Below are positions 51,981 through 60,752 of a DNA stretch of 64,000 bases, in pieces (the first letter of the stretch is position 1; every line of letters starts with the position of its first letter). The notes under the pieces were generated by a model, which was given only the letters and a program-made list of their open reading frames with translations, searched no databases and was not told where the DNA came from. A program made the translations under genes and the position numbers. The stretch is from assembly GCA_900539375.1 (NCBI GenBank), contig UQBY01000003.1, positions 1 through 64,000 on the forward strand. Reading direction: 5' to 3'. The stretch is from an uncultured Clostridium sp. (lineage in GTDB: Bacteria; Bacillota; Clostridia; Clostridiales; Clostridiaceae).

Positions 51981-53027
51981 TTATATTAATCTAAGTTGTT
52001 CTATTTTCTTCTCTTTGAATGAAGACACACTAAGTCCTATAAGCCTTAAATCCTCATTAAAAGTTTCATTATCTATTAATTCTAAAGCTATATTTAAAAT
52101 TTCTTCTTTAGAACATATATAATCATTTAATGTTTTACTTCTTGTATGATTTTTAAAGCTTTCTGTTTTATATTTTAATGTAACTGTTTTAGCTAAAATA
52201 TTTTTACTTGTTAAAATATCACTAATTTCTTTTGAAAAAAACTTTAAGTATTTTTTTAGTTCTTCCTTATCCCCTATATTAGATTTAAATGTTCTCTCTT
52301 TTCCTACAGATTTTCTTTCTCTAAAGGTTGTCACTTCTCTTTTATCTATTCCCCTTATTCTTTCATATATTTCTATGCCTTGTTTTCCCATATATTCAAT
52401 AAAAAATTCTAAGGGAAGCTCATATAAATCTTTTACTGTAAAAAGTCCCATATTATTTAATTTATCTGCTGACTTTTTTCCTAAACCATAAATTTTTGAT
52501 ATTGATAATGGAAATAAAATTTCTGGAAGCATATCTTCTGTTATAATTTTTAATCCATTAGGTTTATTCCAATCTGATGCAAGTTTTGCTAAAAATTTAT
52601 TATAAGAAATTCCTATAGAAAGATTAAGCCCTAACTCTTTTTTTACTCTATTTTTTATATAAAAAGCTGCTTCTTTTCCATTTGTAAATTTGCTTTCTTC
52701 TAAATCTAAAAAAGCCTCATCTATAGATAAAGGCTCAATTAAAGGAGTTACCTCCTTAAATATATTAAAAATTTTATTTGATACTTCTTTATACCTTTCC
52801 ATTCTTACTGGAAGAAAAATTCCTAATGGACATAAACTCTTTGCCATAAATACTGGCATAGCCGAATGTACACCAAATTTTCTTGCTTCATAAGAGCAAG
52901 TTGAAACAACACCTCTTTCACTAGTTCCTCCAATAATTACAGGTTTTCCTTTTAAATAAGGGTTATCAGCTTGCTCAACAGAAGCAAAAAATGCATCCAT
53001 ATCTACATGTAAAATAATCTTCTTCAT
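51981..53027 (-). CDS. dinB: DNA polymerase IV
   Basis: DinB is a Y-family translesion polymerase. The 348-residue protein has the catalytic Asp of HVDMDAFFASVEQ (motif I), STCSYEARKFGVHSAMP, and SIDEAFLDLEE (motif III), followed by the thumb, and a little-finger domain (RERKSVGKERTF, ISDILTS). It lacks an obvious clamp-binding QLxLF tail; the end reads KKIEQLRLI, which could be a weak one. It lies 18 bases downstream of the DUF4003 gene. Confidence 0.95.
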   Translation of the reverse strand: MKKIILHVDMDAFFASVEQADNPYLKGKPVIIGGTSERGVVSTCSYEARKFGVHSAMPVFMAKSLCPLGIFLPVRMERYKEVSNKIFNIFKEVTPLIEPLSIDEAFLDLEESKFTNGKEAAFYIKNRVKKELGLNLSIGISYNKFLAKLASDWNKPNGLKIITEDMLPEILFPLSISKIYGLGKKSADKLNNMGLFTVKDLYELPLEFFIEYMGKQGIEIYERIRGIDKREVTTFRERKSVGKERTFKSNIGDKEELKKYLKFFSKEISDILTSKNILAKTVTLKYKTESFKNHTRSKTLNDYICSKEEILNIALELIDNETFNEDLRLIGLSVSSFKEKKIEQLRLI

Positions 53028-53045
53028 AATCTAAACTCACTTGCT

Positions 53046-53993
53046 TTAAGCTAATATTTCAGAAAATATTCCTTGATTTTTGCTGTTTGAAAAGGAATAA
53101 ACACAAATAGCTATAAGTTCATTTATATATTTAGCTTTAGATTTTCTAGAAAATTCTATAATAGCAGTTGCCATAAATTCTCTAAAGCTTCTATCCATAT
53201 AAAATTCATATTCAAATTCTTCATGGCAAAGATATTGTGATACTTCCTCTACTTTATTAACATATTCTTTAGCATTTCCTTTTCCTACTGTTGCACCTAT
53301 AAATGGTAAAAATTGATGACTTAATTTCATATCTCTTCTTTCAAACTCTACTAATAATTCATTAATTTTACTTAAAGATATATTATTAGTATTAGTTAAA
53401 AATGCCATTATTAAACCTTGTACACTATTTTTAGAGAACATTTCTTTTTCCTCAAAATAGGATAAAATATTTTCCATACTATTTAAAAGTTCTTTTTCTT
53501 CTATTCCTTCAATAGCTAATATTGCACAAGAAATATAATCCTCTTCTCCTGTTATATCAGGATATTCTTTTTTCATAGATATATATATTCTGTGCATTCT
53601 TTCTATAATCTTAGCTTGTTCTTTTTCCTTTGAGTATTTAACTATTATATATGAGGCTAATGTAGAATAACTACTTTCTGTAAAGCCTTCTTCTTTTAAT
53701 TTTTCATATATGTCTATAGTTTTTTCAATAAATTCAGCCCTATTACTTTCAATAGATATTAAAAAAGATAAAATGTATAAAACCTCTCCTCTAAAATAAG
53801 ACATTCTAGAAGTATTTTTTATAAAGTATTTTCTAATTTCTTTTACTGCTTGTATATTAAACTCTTCCCCTATATTACTATAAAATAATGAGGCAAACTG
53901 ATTTACATATTCTCCATCAAATCTAAATTCCTCTGTCATTCTTCTATAATTGTTTATAGTTGAATCACATAAATTTTTCAATATCTCCTTCAT
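53046..53993 (-). CDS. DUF4003-family protein
   Basis: This 315-residue helical protein resembles DUF4003, whose role is unknown. Family-like segments are RMSYFRGEVLYILSFLISIE, EEGFTESSYSTLASYIIVKY and REFMATAIIEFSRKSKAKYI. No signal peptide, membrane segment or catalytic motif is visible. A frame start at 54011 contains the ribosome site GAGGAG; ATG 53993 is correctly spaced. It is followed by dinB with an 18-base gap. Confidence 0.75.
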   Translation of the reverse strand: MKEILKNLCDSTINNYRRMTEEFRFDGEYVNQFASLFYSNIGEEFNIQAVKEIRKYFIKNTSRMSYFRGEVLYILSFLISIESNRAEFIEKTIDIYEKLKEEGFTESSYSTLASYIIVKYSKEKEQAKIIERMHRIYISMKKEYPDITGEEDYISCAILAIEGIEEKELLNSMENILSYFEEKEMFSKNSVQGLIMAFLTNTNNISLSKINELLVEFERRDMKLSHQFLPFIGATVGKGNAKEYVNKVEEVSQYLCHEEFEYEFYMDRSFREFMATAIIEFSRKSKAKYINELIAICVYSFSNSKNQGIFSEILA

Positions 53994-54097
53994 CCCTACT
54001 CCTCTTTTCAATATTAAACTACCAAACTAATTATACTACATTCTAAAATAAAATTCTTTACTTTTTTTTACTTTTAGGTCCATTATAATTTCATTAT

Positions 54098-54131
54098 AAA
54101 AAAAATATTTGACAATACTATGTCAAATATT
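54098..54131 (-). terminator. Intrinsic terminator
   Basis: Perfect 11-base arms AATATTTGACA/TGTCAAATATT (54104-54131) with a six-base loop are followed on the minus strand by TTTTTTT. It lies upstream of the DUF4003 gene and downstream of the helicase's own terminator, so its transcript must start between them or read through. Confidence 0.75.
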
Positions 54132-54235
54132 ACAAAAATAAATAATTCTTTTTCTATATTCAAAACTTTACTTAAATGTAGTTTTGAACTATCTGTAAGC
54201 TTTACTAAAGGCTTTAGCTTGAAATTTAGTACAAC
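54098..54235 (-). ncRNA. Candidate small structured RNA
   Basis: Between the helicase terminator (54244-54269) and the terminator at 54098-54131, the minus strand contains hairpins TTCAAAAC/GTTTTGAA (54159-54188) and CTAAAGGCTTTAG (54205-54217), and no open frame. It ends in a strong terminator. No clear promoter was found. The remainder of 54012-54349 holds only the promoter region of the DUF4003 gene and terminators. Confidence 0.3.
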
Positions 54236-54243
54236 AAACAAAA

Positions 54244-54269
54244 AAGATGCCCCATCTAAATAGCATCTT
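54244..54269 (-). terminator. Terminator of the UvrD-type helicase gene
   Basis: AAGATGC/GCATCTT with a 12-base loop, followed on the minus strand by TTTTTGTTTG, about 80 bases after the stop. Confidence 0.75.
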
Positions 54270-54349
54270 ATTTGTTAAGTAACGTTTTTTATTTATCCAA
54301 TAGCCCAAAAACAAAAAATGTTATTAATAATGAAATATCAATATTATTT

Positions 54350-56347
54350 TTAAGATAAAATTACAATAAGACCATTATCTAAAAGTATTTTTCCAGAAAA
54401 TTTTCTTTCTCTTCCATTTTTAAATTCTATTTTAACTTCATCTCCATCAACAGATTTAACCATTCCTATTCCAAAGGCTTTATGATTTATTCTTGCTCCT
54501 TTTTTTATTCCTGAAGTAATTATATTGTTTTTAATAAATTCCCCTTCTTCTAAAAATCTAGAAACCTCTTTAAATTTTCCTTTTCTAACTTTAGGAGCAT
54601 ATAAGTATAAATTGTTTATAGCCCTTGTTATTCCTACATAAAATAATCTTCTTTCTTCTTCTATATTGTCATTTGAAATATGAGGAATTGTGTCTTCATT
54701 ACAATTAATAATAAATACATTAGGAAATTCCATTCCTTTAACTCCATGAATAGTTGACAATAATACTCTATCTTCATTTTTATTTCTTTTACTTTCTTCA
54801 ATCTTTTTCCCAACTTCATCTATATGATTAAAAAATTCTAATATGGTTTTAAAACTTGAAGCTGATAGTTTAAATTCTTCTAATATATCTTCTAAATCTT
54901 CTATACTTCCTTTAAATTTTTCTGCATAAGATATTAAATAATCCATATAACCTAAATCAGTTATTATAAACTGAATAGCTGTAGAAAGAGAGGATTTTTT
55001 TATATAATTAAAATCTCTTTTTAATTCATCTAATTTCTTTTTCTGAAAAGGCGGAATATCCTCTTTTTCTATTAGAATATCAAATGAATTTTTCTCAAAT
55101 TTATATTCCTTTAAATAAAGTAAATTACTTTTACTTATATATCTAAAAGGTTTATTAATTATCTTTATGAATGATTCTCTATCATAAGGATTAATTGCTA
55201 ATGATAAATAGGCTAATAAATCTTTACATATAAAATGATTGAAAAAATTATACTCTTTATCTAACATAGTAAAAGGAATTTTATTACGTATAAAACTATC
55301 TATTATAGACATTGATTCCATATTAGTTCTATAAAGAATTATATTGTCTTTATAATTTGTTCCCTTATTATAAAATTCTGATATTTTTTTAGCTATATCT
55401 TCTCCTTCTTCTCTTTCATCCATAACAGCTTTATAGGAAATAATACCTTCTGTTTCCTTATTCCATAATATTTCTTTATTATTTCTTTTTTTATTAAACA
55501 CAATTACTTTTTTAGAACTTTCTATAATATTTTTATTACTTCTATAGTTTTTTGAAAGAAAATACTTTTTTCCTCCAGTAAATATTTTATTAAATATAAC
55601 CATATATTCAGGCTTGGAGCCTCTAAATGAATATATACACTGGTCCTCATCTCCTACAGCAAAAAGAGAAGTATCTCCTCCCTCATTCATCATTTTTAAA
55701 AAGTCTATTTGTAATTGGTCACAATCTTGAAATTCATCTACAAGTATATATTTAAATAGTTTTTTATAACCTTCTCTAAGTTTAGGTTTGTCATTAAAAA
55801 GTTTTAATATGGTTAATGCTAAATCATCAAAATCCCAAAGATTATTTTCCTTTTTATATTTTGAATAAGTTTCATAACATTCTATAAAAATCTTTTTTTC
55901 TATTGAAGATTTAAAATTATCTATATTTTCTCTTGATGTTTTAAATAAAGATATATTATTTATTACTTCTTTTATTTTATCTTCTGTTATATCATCAGAA
56001 TATTTTTTAAGTACACTTTCTATAATATTTCTTATAGCAAATTCATTTATTATATTTATTTCATAATTTTCCCTTAATAAAATTTTGTAAAATAGTCCAT
56101 GAAAAGTCCCAAAGAAAGGAGATTTTTCTTTATTAAATGTTTTTTTATATCTTTCCTTCATATTTAATGCTGCAGCTTTAGTAAATGTTAAAACTATAAT
56201 ATTTTCTTCTTTTATTGATAAATCTTCTATAAAATGTTTTATTCTATTTATTATAACAGTTGTTTTTCCTGAGCCTGGTGCTGCAACAACTAATATATTT
56301 TTTTCTTTTGCATTTACTGCTTTTACTTGATAACTATCTAAATTCAA
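54350..56347 (-). CDS. UvrD/Rep-family superfamily 1 DNA helicase
   Basis: This is a 3'-5' SF1A helicase. The 665-residue protein has the Q motif (LDSYQVKAV), Walker A (AAPGSGKTTVI), motif Ia (VLTFTKAAALNM), Walker B (YILVDEFQDC), motif III (VGDEDQCIYSFRGS), motif IV (LSKNYRSNKNII), motif V (LSTIHGVKGMEFPNVF) and motif VI (RRLFYVGITRAINNLYLY). The C-terminus (ARINHKAFGIGMVKSVDGDEVKIEF) is a PcrA-like Tudor tail. It is shorter than PcrA (about 720). It may be a second UvrD paralogue. Start TTG 56347 after AGGAG. Confidence 0.93.
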   Translation of the reverse strand: MNLDSYQVKAVNAKEKNILVVAAPGSGKTTVIINRIKHFIEDLSIKEENIIVLTFTKAAALNMKERYKKTFNKEKSPFFGTFHGLFYKILLRENYEINIINEFAIRNIIESVLKKYSDDITEDKIKEVINNISLFKTSRENIDNFKSSIEKKIFIECYETYSKYKKENNLWDFDDLALTILKLFNDKPKLREGYKKLFKYILVDEFQDCDQLQIDFLKMMNEGGDTSLFAVGDEDQCIYSFRGSKPEYMVIFNKIFTGGKKYFLSKNYRSNKNIIESSKKVIVFNKKRNNKEILWNKETEGIISYKAVMDEREEGEDIAKKISEFYNKGTNYKDNIILYRTNMESMSIIDSFIRNKIPFTMLDKEYNFFNHFICKDLLAYLSLAINPYDRESFIKIINKPFRYISKSNLLYLKEYKFEKNSFDILIEKEDIPPFQKKKLDELKRDFNYIKKSSLSTAIQFIITDLGYMDYLISYAEKFKGSIEDLEDILEEFKLSASSFKTILEFFNHIDEVGKKIEESKRNKNEDRVLLSTIHGVKGMEFPNVFIINCNEDTIPHISNDNIEEERRLFYVGITRAINNLYLYAPKVRKGKFKEVSRFLEEGEFIKNNIITSGIKKGARINHKAFGIGMVKSVDGDEVKIEFKNGRERKFSGKILLDNGLIVILS

Positions 56348-56460
56348 GACTTTCTTCTCCTTTCAATTCTAAATATTAAAAAACATCTTTAGTATATCTA
56401 TTGTAATAATATTTTTATAGAGGTACAATAGCTTTACTTAATAAATTAGGAGGTTTTTTT

Positions 56461-57933
56461 ATGGAAAAAACTACATCTTTTCATTTGAACAATAAAAGAA
56501 ATTTAACTATGCTTGTTGATTTTTATGAACTTACAATGGGAAATGGTTACTTCAATGAAAATTTAATAAATAAAGTTGCTTGTTTTGATATGTTCTTTAG
56601 AAGAGTTCCAGATGGTGGTGGCTATTGTATAATGGCTGGTGTTGAACAACTAATAGAGTATTTAAGCAATTTAAAATTTACTGAAGAAGATATAGAATTT
56701 TTAAGAAATAAAAATATGTTTTCTGAAGACTTTTTAAATTATCTTAAAAATTTTCAGTTTTGTTGTGATGTTTGGGCAGTTCCAGAAGGAAATCCTGTAT
56801 TTCCAAATGAACCTTTAGTAACTGTAAAAGGACCTATTATTCAAGCACAATTTATTGAAACAATGATACTTCTTACAATAAATCATCAAACTTTAATAGC
56901 TACTAAAGCTAATAGAATATGTAATGCTGCAAATGGAAGACCTGTTATGGAATTTGGTTCAAGACGTGCTCAAGGATATGATGGTGCCATTTATGGTGCT
57001 AGAGCTGCTGTAATAGGTGGATGTAGCTCTACAGCCTGCACAATTTCTGACCAAAGATTTAATATTCCTGCAGTTGGTACAATGGCTCATAGTTGGGTAC
57101 AACTATTTGACACTGAATATGAAGCCTTTAAAGCTTGGTGTGAAATATATCCTGATAACGCTGTTTTATTAATTGATACTTATAATGTTTTAAAATCTGG
57201 TCTTCCTAATGCCATTAAAGCCTTTGATGAAGTTTTAAAACCAATGGGAATAAGACCAAAGGGAATAAGAATTGATTCTGGAGATATAACATACCTTACA
57301 AAAAAATGTAGAAAAATATTAGATAATGCAGGATATGAAGATTGTGGAATTGTTATATCAAATTCCCTTGATGAATACATAATAAGAGATGTTTTAGAAC
57401 AAGGAGCTTGTATTGATTCTTTTGGTGTTGGAGAAAGATTAATTACTGCAAAATCTGAACCTGTTTTTGGAGGGGTTTATAAACTTTCTGCTGTTGAAAA
57501 AGATAACACTTTAATTCCAAAAATAAAAATTAGTGAAAATGAAGAAAAAATTACCAATCCTGGCTTTAAAAAGGTAGTAAGAATATTTGATAAACATACT
57601 GATATGGCAATTGCAGATTTAATTACAATGCATGATGAGGTTATTGATGAAAATCTTCCTCTTGAAATCTTTAATCCAGTACACACTTGGAAAAGAAAGA
57701 AATTAACAAACTACTATACAAAAGATTTATTAGTTCCTATTTTTGAAAAAGGAAAGCTTGTTTATAATAATCCTAGTGTTTTAGAAATAAAGGAATTTGT
57801 GAAAAAAGAATGTAAAAAGTTCTGGCCAGAAATTTTAAGATTTGAAAACCCTCATACTTATTATGTAGATTTATCAAATAAATTATGGTCAATAAAACAA
57901 GAACTTCTTCATAAATCTAATAGCTTTGAATAA
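56461..57933 (+). CDS. pncB: Nicotinate phosphoribosyltransferase
   Basis: This enzyme makes nicotinate mononucleotide from nicotinic acid and PRPP for NAD salvage. The 490-residue protein has the family's DFYELTMGNGYF start, EFGSRRAQGYDGAIYGARAAVIGG (near 165), MAHSWVQLF (with the phosphorylated-His region) and IRIDSGDITYLTKKCR. Plus-strand gene with AGGAGG before the ATG, divergent from the helicase gene; its own terminator follows. Confidence 0.95.
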   Translation: MEKTTSFHLNNKRNLTMLVDFYELTMGNGYFNENLINKVACFDMFFRRVPDGGGYCIMAGVEQLIEYLSNLKFTEEDIEFLRNKNMFSEDFLNYLKNFQFCCDVWAVPEGNPVFPNEPLVTVKGPIIQAQFIETMILLTINHQTLIATKANRICNAANGRPVMEFGSRRAQGYDGAIYGARAAVIGGCSSTACTISDQRFNIPAVGTMAHSWVQLFDTEYEAFKAWCEIYPDNAVLLIDTYNVLKSGLPNAIKAFDEVLKPMGIRPKGIRIDSGDITYLTKKCRKILDNAGYEDCGIVISNSLDEYIIRDVLEQGACIDSFGVGERLITAKSEPVFGGVYKLSAVEKDNTLIPKIKISENEEKITNPGFKKVVRIFDKHTDMAIADLITMHDEVIDENLPLEIFNPVHTWKRKKLTNYYTKDLLVPIFEKGKLVYNNPSVLEIKEFVKKECKKFWPEILRFENPHTYYVDLSNKLWSIKQELLHKSNSFE

Positions 57934-57947
57934 ATTTTTAAATAATA

Positions 57948-57984
57948 AAAATGGATTGTAAGAAAAAAAATTACAATCCATTTT
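57948..57984 (+). terminator. Terminator of pncB
   Basis: Fourteen-base perfect arms AAAATGGATTGTAA/TTACAATCCATTTT with a nine-base loop lie 15 bases after the pncB stop. The gene on the other strand ends at 57990, so it may work for both. Confidence 0.85.
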
Positions 57985-57989
57985 ATTAT

Positions 57990-58148
57990 TTATACAACTT
58001 TTTTATATTTATCTTCTATTAAAAATTCGTCTTCTATTAATAGTTCTTTAAATACACATTCTTCTTTAGTATTACTTATGTGCATAGGACATTCTTCATA
58101 GCATTCTACTATTTGATTTTTTGTTGACCAAAATGGACATATTTCCAT
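57990..58148 (-). CDS. Small four-cysteine protein
   Basis: A 52-residue frame from ATG 58148 to TAA 57990-57992, after a good AGAGGGTGA site. It reads MEICPFWSTKNQIVECYEEC and continues PMHISNTKEECVFKELLIED. Four cysteines (4, 16, 20, 31) and one His may bind zinc. The rest is acidic and helical. No family is recognised. It is too short for most automatic gene calling, but start, site and stop all support it. Confidence 0.7.
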   Translation of the reverse strand: MEICPFWSTKNQIVECYEECPMHISNTKEECVFKELLIEDEFLIEDKYKKVV

Positions 58149-58232
58149 AAATTCACCCTCTTGTATTTTTTTCCTTTTTATTATTATAATATATTTGTTT
58201 TGAAAAATAAATCTTTTTTGTATTAAATTTAC

Positions 58233-58285
58233 ATATAATATTAAAAAAATAAGAAGCTATGCTCCTTACTTTTTTAATATTATAT
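58233..58285 (-). terminator. Long terminator hairpin overlapping the stop of the 58266 gene
   Basis: Arms of 25 bases (58233-58257 and 58261-58285) pair fully with two G-U wobbles and a three-base loop. The 5' arm includes the end of the reading frame; T-runs follow on the minus strand. Confidence 0.8.
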
Positions 58286-58595
58286 TTTTCATTACAGAAA
58301 TATTAATTATTTCGTTTTGGAATGCTTTAAGTAAAGCTTTTTCTAAAACTTTTTCTTGATCAAAGTTTTCAACATCATTGCATACTGCAAATACCTTATT
58401 TTTCTCTCCAGAAGCATTTTTATAAGTTAATGTTATGTTAGGATTATCATACTCAACATTAAGAATTTTTATTCCCCAAGTTAATTGAGCGAAATCATCT
58501 TCCACACTTAAGTGTGTAAGTTCTTTTAATTTTTCAGCTTCTTGAGTAGGATCATTAACAATTATTAATTCATCTCCAACTTTATATTTTGCCAT
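58266..58595 (-). CDS. Small soluble protein of unknown function
   Basis: This 109-residue acidic protein has no signal peptide and no recognised domain. It begins MAKYKVGDELIIVNDPTQEAEKL, an N-terminal segment that looks like a small beta barrel (KVGDELII), and contains LTWGIKILNVEYDNPNITLTYKN. A GTG at 58604 lies in the ribosome site AAGGAGTG; ATG 58595 is chosen. It is divergent from perR. A role in redox stress would only be a guess from that position. Confidence 0.75.
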   Translation of the reverse strand: MAKYKVGDELIIVNDPTQEAEKLKELTHLSVEDDFAQLTWGIKILNVEYDNPNITLTYKNASGEKNKVFAVCNDVENFDQEKVLEKALLKAFQNEIINISVMKNIILKK

Positions 58596-58693
58596 ATTAA
58601 TCACTCCTTATGTAATAAAATTTCCTATTACTTATAAAATAAGTTTAGCACCACTTACCATCAAATGCAACAAACTTATTTTTATAAGTTAAA

Positions 58694-58708
58694 GGATAAT
58701 TATTATTA
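58694..58708. promoter_or_regulatory. Candidate Per box
   Basis: GGATAATTATTATTA matches 11 of 14 specified positions of the PerR box TTATAATNATTATAA, about 30 bases upstream of the perR -35. The AT-rich background makes chance matches likely. Confidence 0.3.
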
Positions 58709-58736
58709 TTTAAATATAAGAATTTGTAAATAATTA

Positions 58737-58765
58737 TTGACACCCTTTTAACATTCATTTATAAT
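58737..58765 (+). promoter_or_regulatory. Promoter of perR
   Basis: TTGACA (58737-58742), 17 bases, TATAAT (58760-58765): both boxes perfect, 27 bases upstream of the perR start. Confidence 0.9.
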
Positions 58766-58791
58766 TACATATATACAACGAGGTGTTTATT

Positions 58792-59205
58792 ATGGATACG
58801 ATTACTGAAATTTTTAAAGAAAAAAAATTAAAATTAACACCACAAAGATTAGCTGTTTATAAATATCTTCTAACAACTACTGAACATCCTTCAGCAGAAG
58901 TTATATATAAAGCTATTCATTCTGAATATCCAACTATGAGTCTTGCTACTGTATATAAGGCACTAAAAACTTTAGAAGAAGTTGGTTTAATTCAAGAATT
59001 AAATGTTGGTGAAGGCAATTTCAGATATGATGCAAATTTCAAACCACATCCTCATATTCAATGTGTTAAATGTGGTAAAGTTGATGATATTGAAGATTTC
59101 TTTATAGACACTTTAAATATTGAAGCTAATAAACATTCTAATTATGAAATATTATCAAATCAAGTTTACTTTTATGGAATTTGTCCTGAATGCCAAAAAA
59201 ATTAG
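58792..59205 (+). CDS. perR: Peroxide-responsive repressor PerR (Fur family)
   Basis: PerR represses oxidative-stress genes and is inactivated when peroxide oxidises its metal-binding His residues. The 137-residue protein has the winged helix (LTPQRLAVYKYLL, MSLATVYKALKTLEEVGLI) and metal sites RYDANFKPHPHIQC (Asp and two His). It has structural zinc sites CVKCG and CPECQ. The RYD..HPH..CxxC and YGICPEC patterns fit PerR better than Fur or Zur. The frame extends to 58783; ATG 58792 follows GAGGTG. Confidence 0.88.
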   Translation: MDTITEIFKEKKLKLTPQRLAVYKYLLTTTEHPSAEVIYKAIHSEYPTMSLATVYKALKTLEEVGLIQELNVGEGNFRYDANFKPHPHIQCVKCGKVDDIEDFFIDTLNIEANKHSNYEILSNQVYFYGICPECQKN

Positions 59206-59224
59206 AACTACTTTTTGTAGTTCT
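59204..59224 (+). terminator. Terminator of perR
   Basis: AGAACTAC/GTAGTTCT with a five-base loop overlaps the stop and is followed by seven T. Confidence 0.85.
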
Positions 59225-59278
59225 TTTTTTGTTTTATTATTTTATTTGCTTTCATATACTTTTTTAGGAGGTAGATTT

Positions 59279-60175
59279 ATGAAAGTTTTTATTATAAATA
59301 GAAAATTTATCTTTATATCTTTTTTTATTATTTTATTTTCTTTTTTAATAGTTTTATTTATATATAGAAATTATCCTAATTCAACTATTACTACTTTTAA
59401 TCCCATTGATAGTTCAAAAGAATACTTATTAGACCTTAATGGAGATGGAATTAAAGATTCATTGAAAATTGTTAAAAATAACTCAAATCCAGATATAAAA
59501 ATTACCACAAAAGATAAAAGTTATTTCCTTAGTGAATGCACAAATAATAATTTTAAATCAACCACTTCCTTTCCACTTAAAGTTTATGTTTTTACTACAA
59601 TTCGAAATAATACTCCCTTAATACTTGTTCAATATAATGATATTACAGATATCTTTTCATGGAATGGAAGTTATTTTGATAGTTTATTAACTCTTAAAGG
59701 AAATATATTTGGTATTTTAAATTCTGAAAATAATAAATCTCCTAATTTCTATTCCTTTTCCTCTTCTATTGGTACTTCAAACTTAAGCTCTTACATGATT
59801 CTTAATAATAAAGTTATAAATACAAAAAAAAATTCCTCTATTTTTGATATGAAAAATTTAATAGAATTTATTGACCTTATTGAAAAAAATTATGAAGTTG
59901 AAAATCTTCCTAATATTTTTCTTGATTCTATTGATAGTTCAAACTTAAGTATATTATTTAATTTAGATAAAGAACATAATACTTATAGCTTTCAAAATGG
60001 ATTTTTTTATGATGATTCTTTTGATGAAAATGATAATGCTAATTCTATTAAATATAGATTATCCTTTGAAAAATTTAATACTAGTTCTTCTTCAAAAAAA
60101 GAATTAATTATTTATGTTACTATTTCTAAGGATTGTGAAAATAATTTTAAAATTTCTTCAATAAGTTTAAATTAA
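59279..60175 (+). CDS. Membrane-anchored protein with calcium-loop-like motif
   Basis: This 298-residue protein has an N-terminal transmembrane segment (about 9-31, FIFISFFIILFSFLIVLFIY) and an extracellular domain. The latter starts with LLDLNGDGIKDSLKI (a DxNxDGxxD calcium-loop pattern as in VCBS/FG-GAP or dockerin-like repeats). The rest is Ser/Asn/Asp-rich without a domain I recognise. An upstream frame reaches 59120, but ATG 59279 follows AGGAGG. It sits after the perR terminator and probably has its own promoter. Confidence 0.7.
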   Translation: MKVFIINRKFIFISFFIILFSFLIVLFIYRNYPNSTITTFNPIDSSKEYLLDLNGDGIKDSLKIVKNNSNPDIKITTKDKSYFLSECTNNNFKSTTSFPLKVYVFTTIRNNTPLILVQYNDITDIFSWNGSYFDSLLTLKGNIFGILNSENNKSPNFYSFSSSIGTSNLSSYMILNNKVINTKKNSSIFDMKNLIEFIDLIEKNYEVENLPNIFLDSIDSSNLSILFNLDKEHNTYSFQNGFFYDDSFDENDNANSIKYRLSFEKFNTSSSSKKELIIYVTISKDCENNFKISSISLN

Positions 60176-60189
60176 AAAATCATTTAATT

Positions 60190-60355
60190 TAACAAAAAAG
60201 GCCGCATCAACTGCGGCCTAAAAGGGGGATGGGGGGGATTCTAAATAAAGGTATTACTTTATTTAGTTACAAAAGATTTATTTCCTTTGTACATTATTAG
60301 TATTATCCTAAAATTTATTTTTTATTCATATAAAAATAAATTTATTTTTTTAATA
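60190..60355 (+). ncRNA. Candidate structured RNA or leader with G-rich core
   Basis: Four inverted repeats follow one another: AGGCCGCA/TGCGGCCT (60199-60219), CTAAATAAAG/CTTTATTTAG (60241-60266), TACAAA/TTTGTA (about 60269-60294) and a long A/T hairpin near 60311-60350 with T7. Between the first two lies AGGGGGATGGGGGGGATT, with a 23-codon frame from ATG 60229 (MGGILNKGITLFSYKRF...). It could be a small RNA, a tiny gene, or only terminators of the flanking genes: the first hairpin has a T-run on the minus strand and suits the gene ending at 60342. Confidence 0.35.
60199..60219 (-). terminator. Terminator of the Asn-rich gene
   Basis: A perfect eight-base GC-rich hairpin AGGCCGCA/TGCGGCCT is followed on the minus strand by TTTTTT. 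Confidence 0.7.
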
Positions 60356-60752
60356 CTCCTTTTTCATATAAATCTATAATTTCATCAATAAAATCTAACT
60401 TACTAGAATCTACTATTTTTCTTAATGATAATAAAAATTCCATGTTATCATCATTATCTTCATCTAAATTAATATTAATATTTTCATTATTTGAATTATT
60501 AAATTCTTCTTTTTGATTATTCATGTTAAAATTTCCATTATTCATTTGGCTATTAATATTAAAACCTTCTCTATTCATTGAAGATAATATGTTTCCTAAC
60601 TTGTTCATGTCCATGTTTCCTCCAAACATATTTAATAACTGTTGAGGATTTATTCCAAATGGATTGTTCATGGAATTATTTCTCATATTCATTCCATTAT
60701 TCATATTGTTTCTATTACTAGTTGTTTTTTCTCTATGTTTTTTCTTTGACAT
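60342..60752 (-). CDS. Asn/Met-rich protein with MSKKKH start
   Basis: This 136-residue protein begins MSKKKHREKTTSNRNNMNNG, continues with Asn/Met/Gly-rich sequence containing NPQQLLNMFGGNMDMNKLGNILSS, and ends in an acidic, helical tail (LDEDNDDNMEFLLSLRKIVD ... LDFIDEIIDLYEKGVLKK). The start resembles that of the Cys-rich gene upstream. Its composition is like the product at 28861-29205, but here a folded C-terminus of about 40 residues is likely. AAGGAGGAGGGG precedes the ATG. Possibly a spore-coat or other structural protein, by composition only. Confidence 0.7.
   Translation of the reverse strand: MSKKKHREKTTSNRNNMNNGMNMRNNSMNNPFGINPQQLLNMFGGNMDMNKLGNILSSMNREGFNINSQMNNGNFNMNNQKEEFNNSNNENININLDEDNDDNMEFLLSLRKIVDSSKLDFIDEIIDLYEKGVLKK

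Noticed and set aside
58759..58773. Second PerR-box-like sequence over the perR -10
   Set aside because: Only the left half matches the consensus; the right half does not, so it is not counted as an operator.
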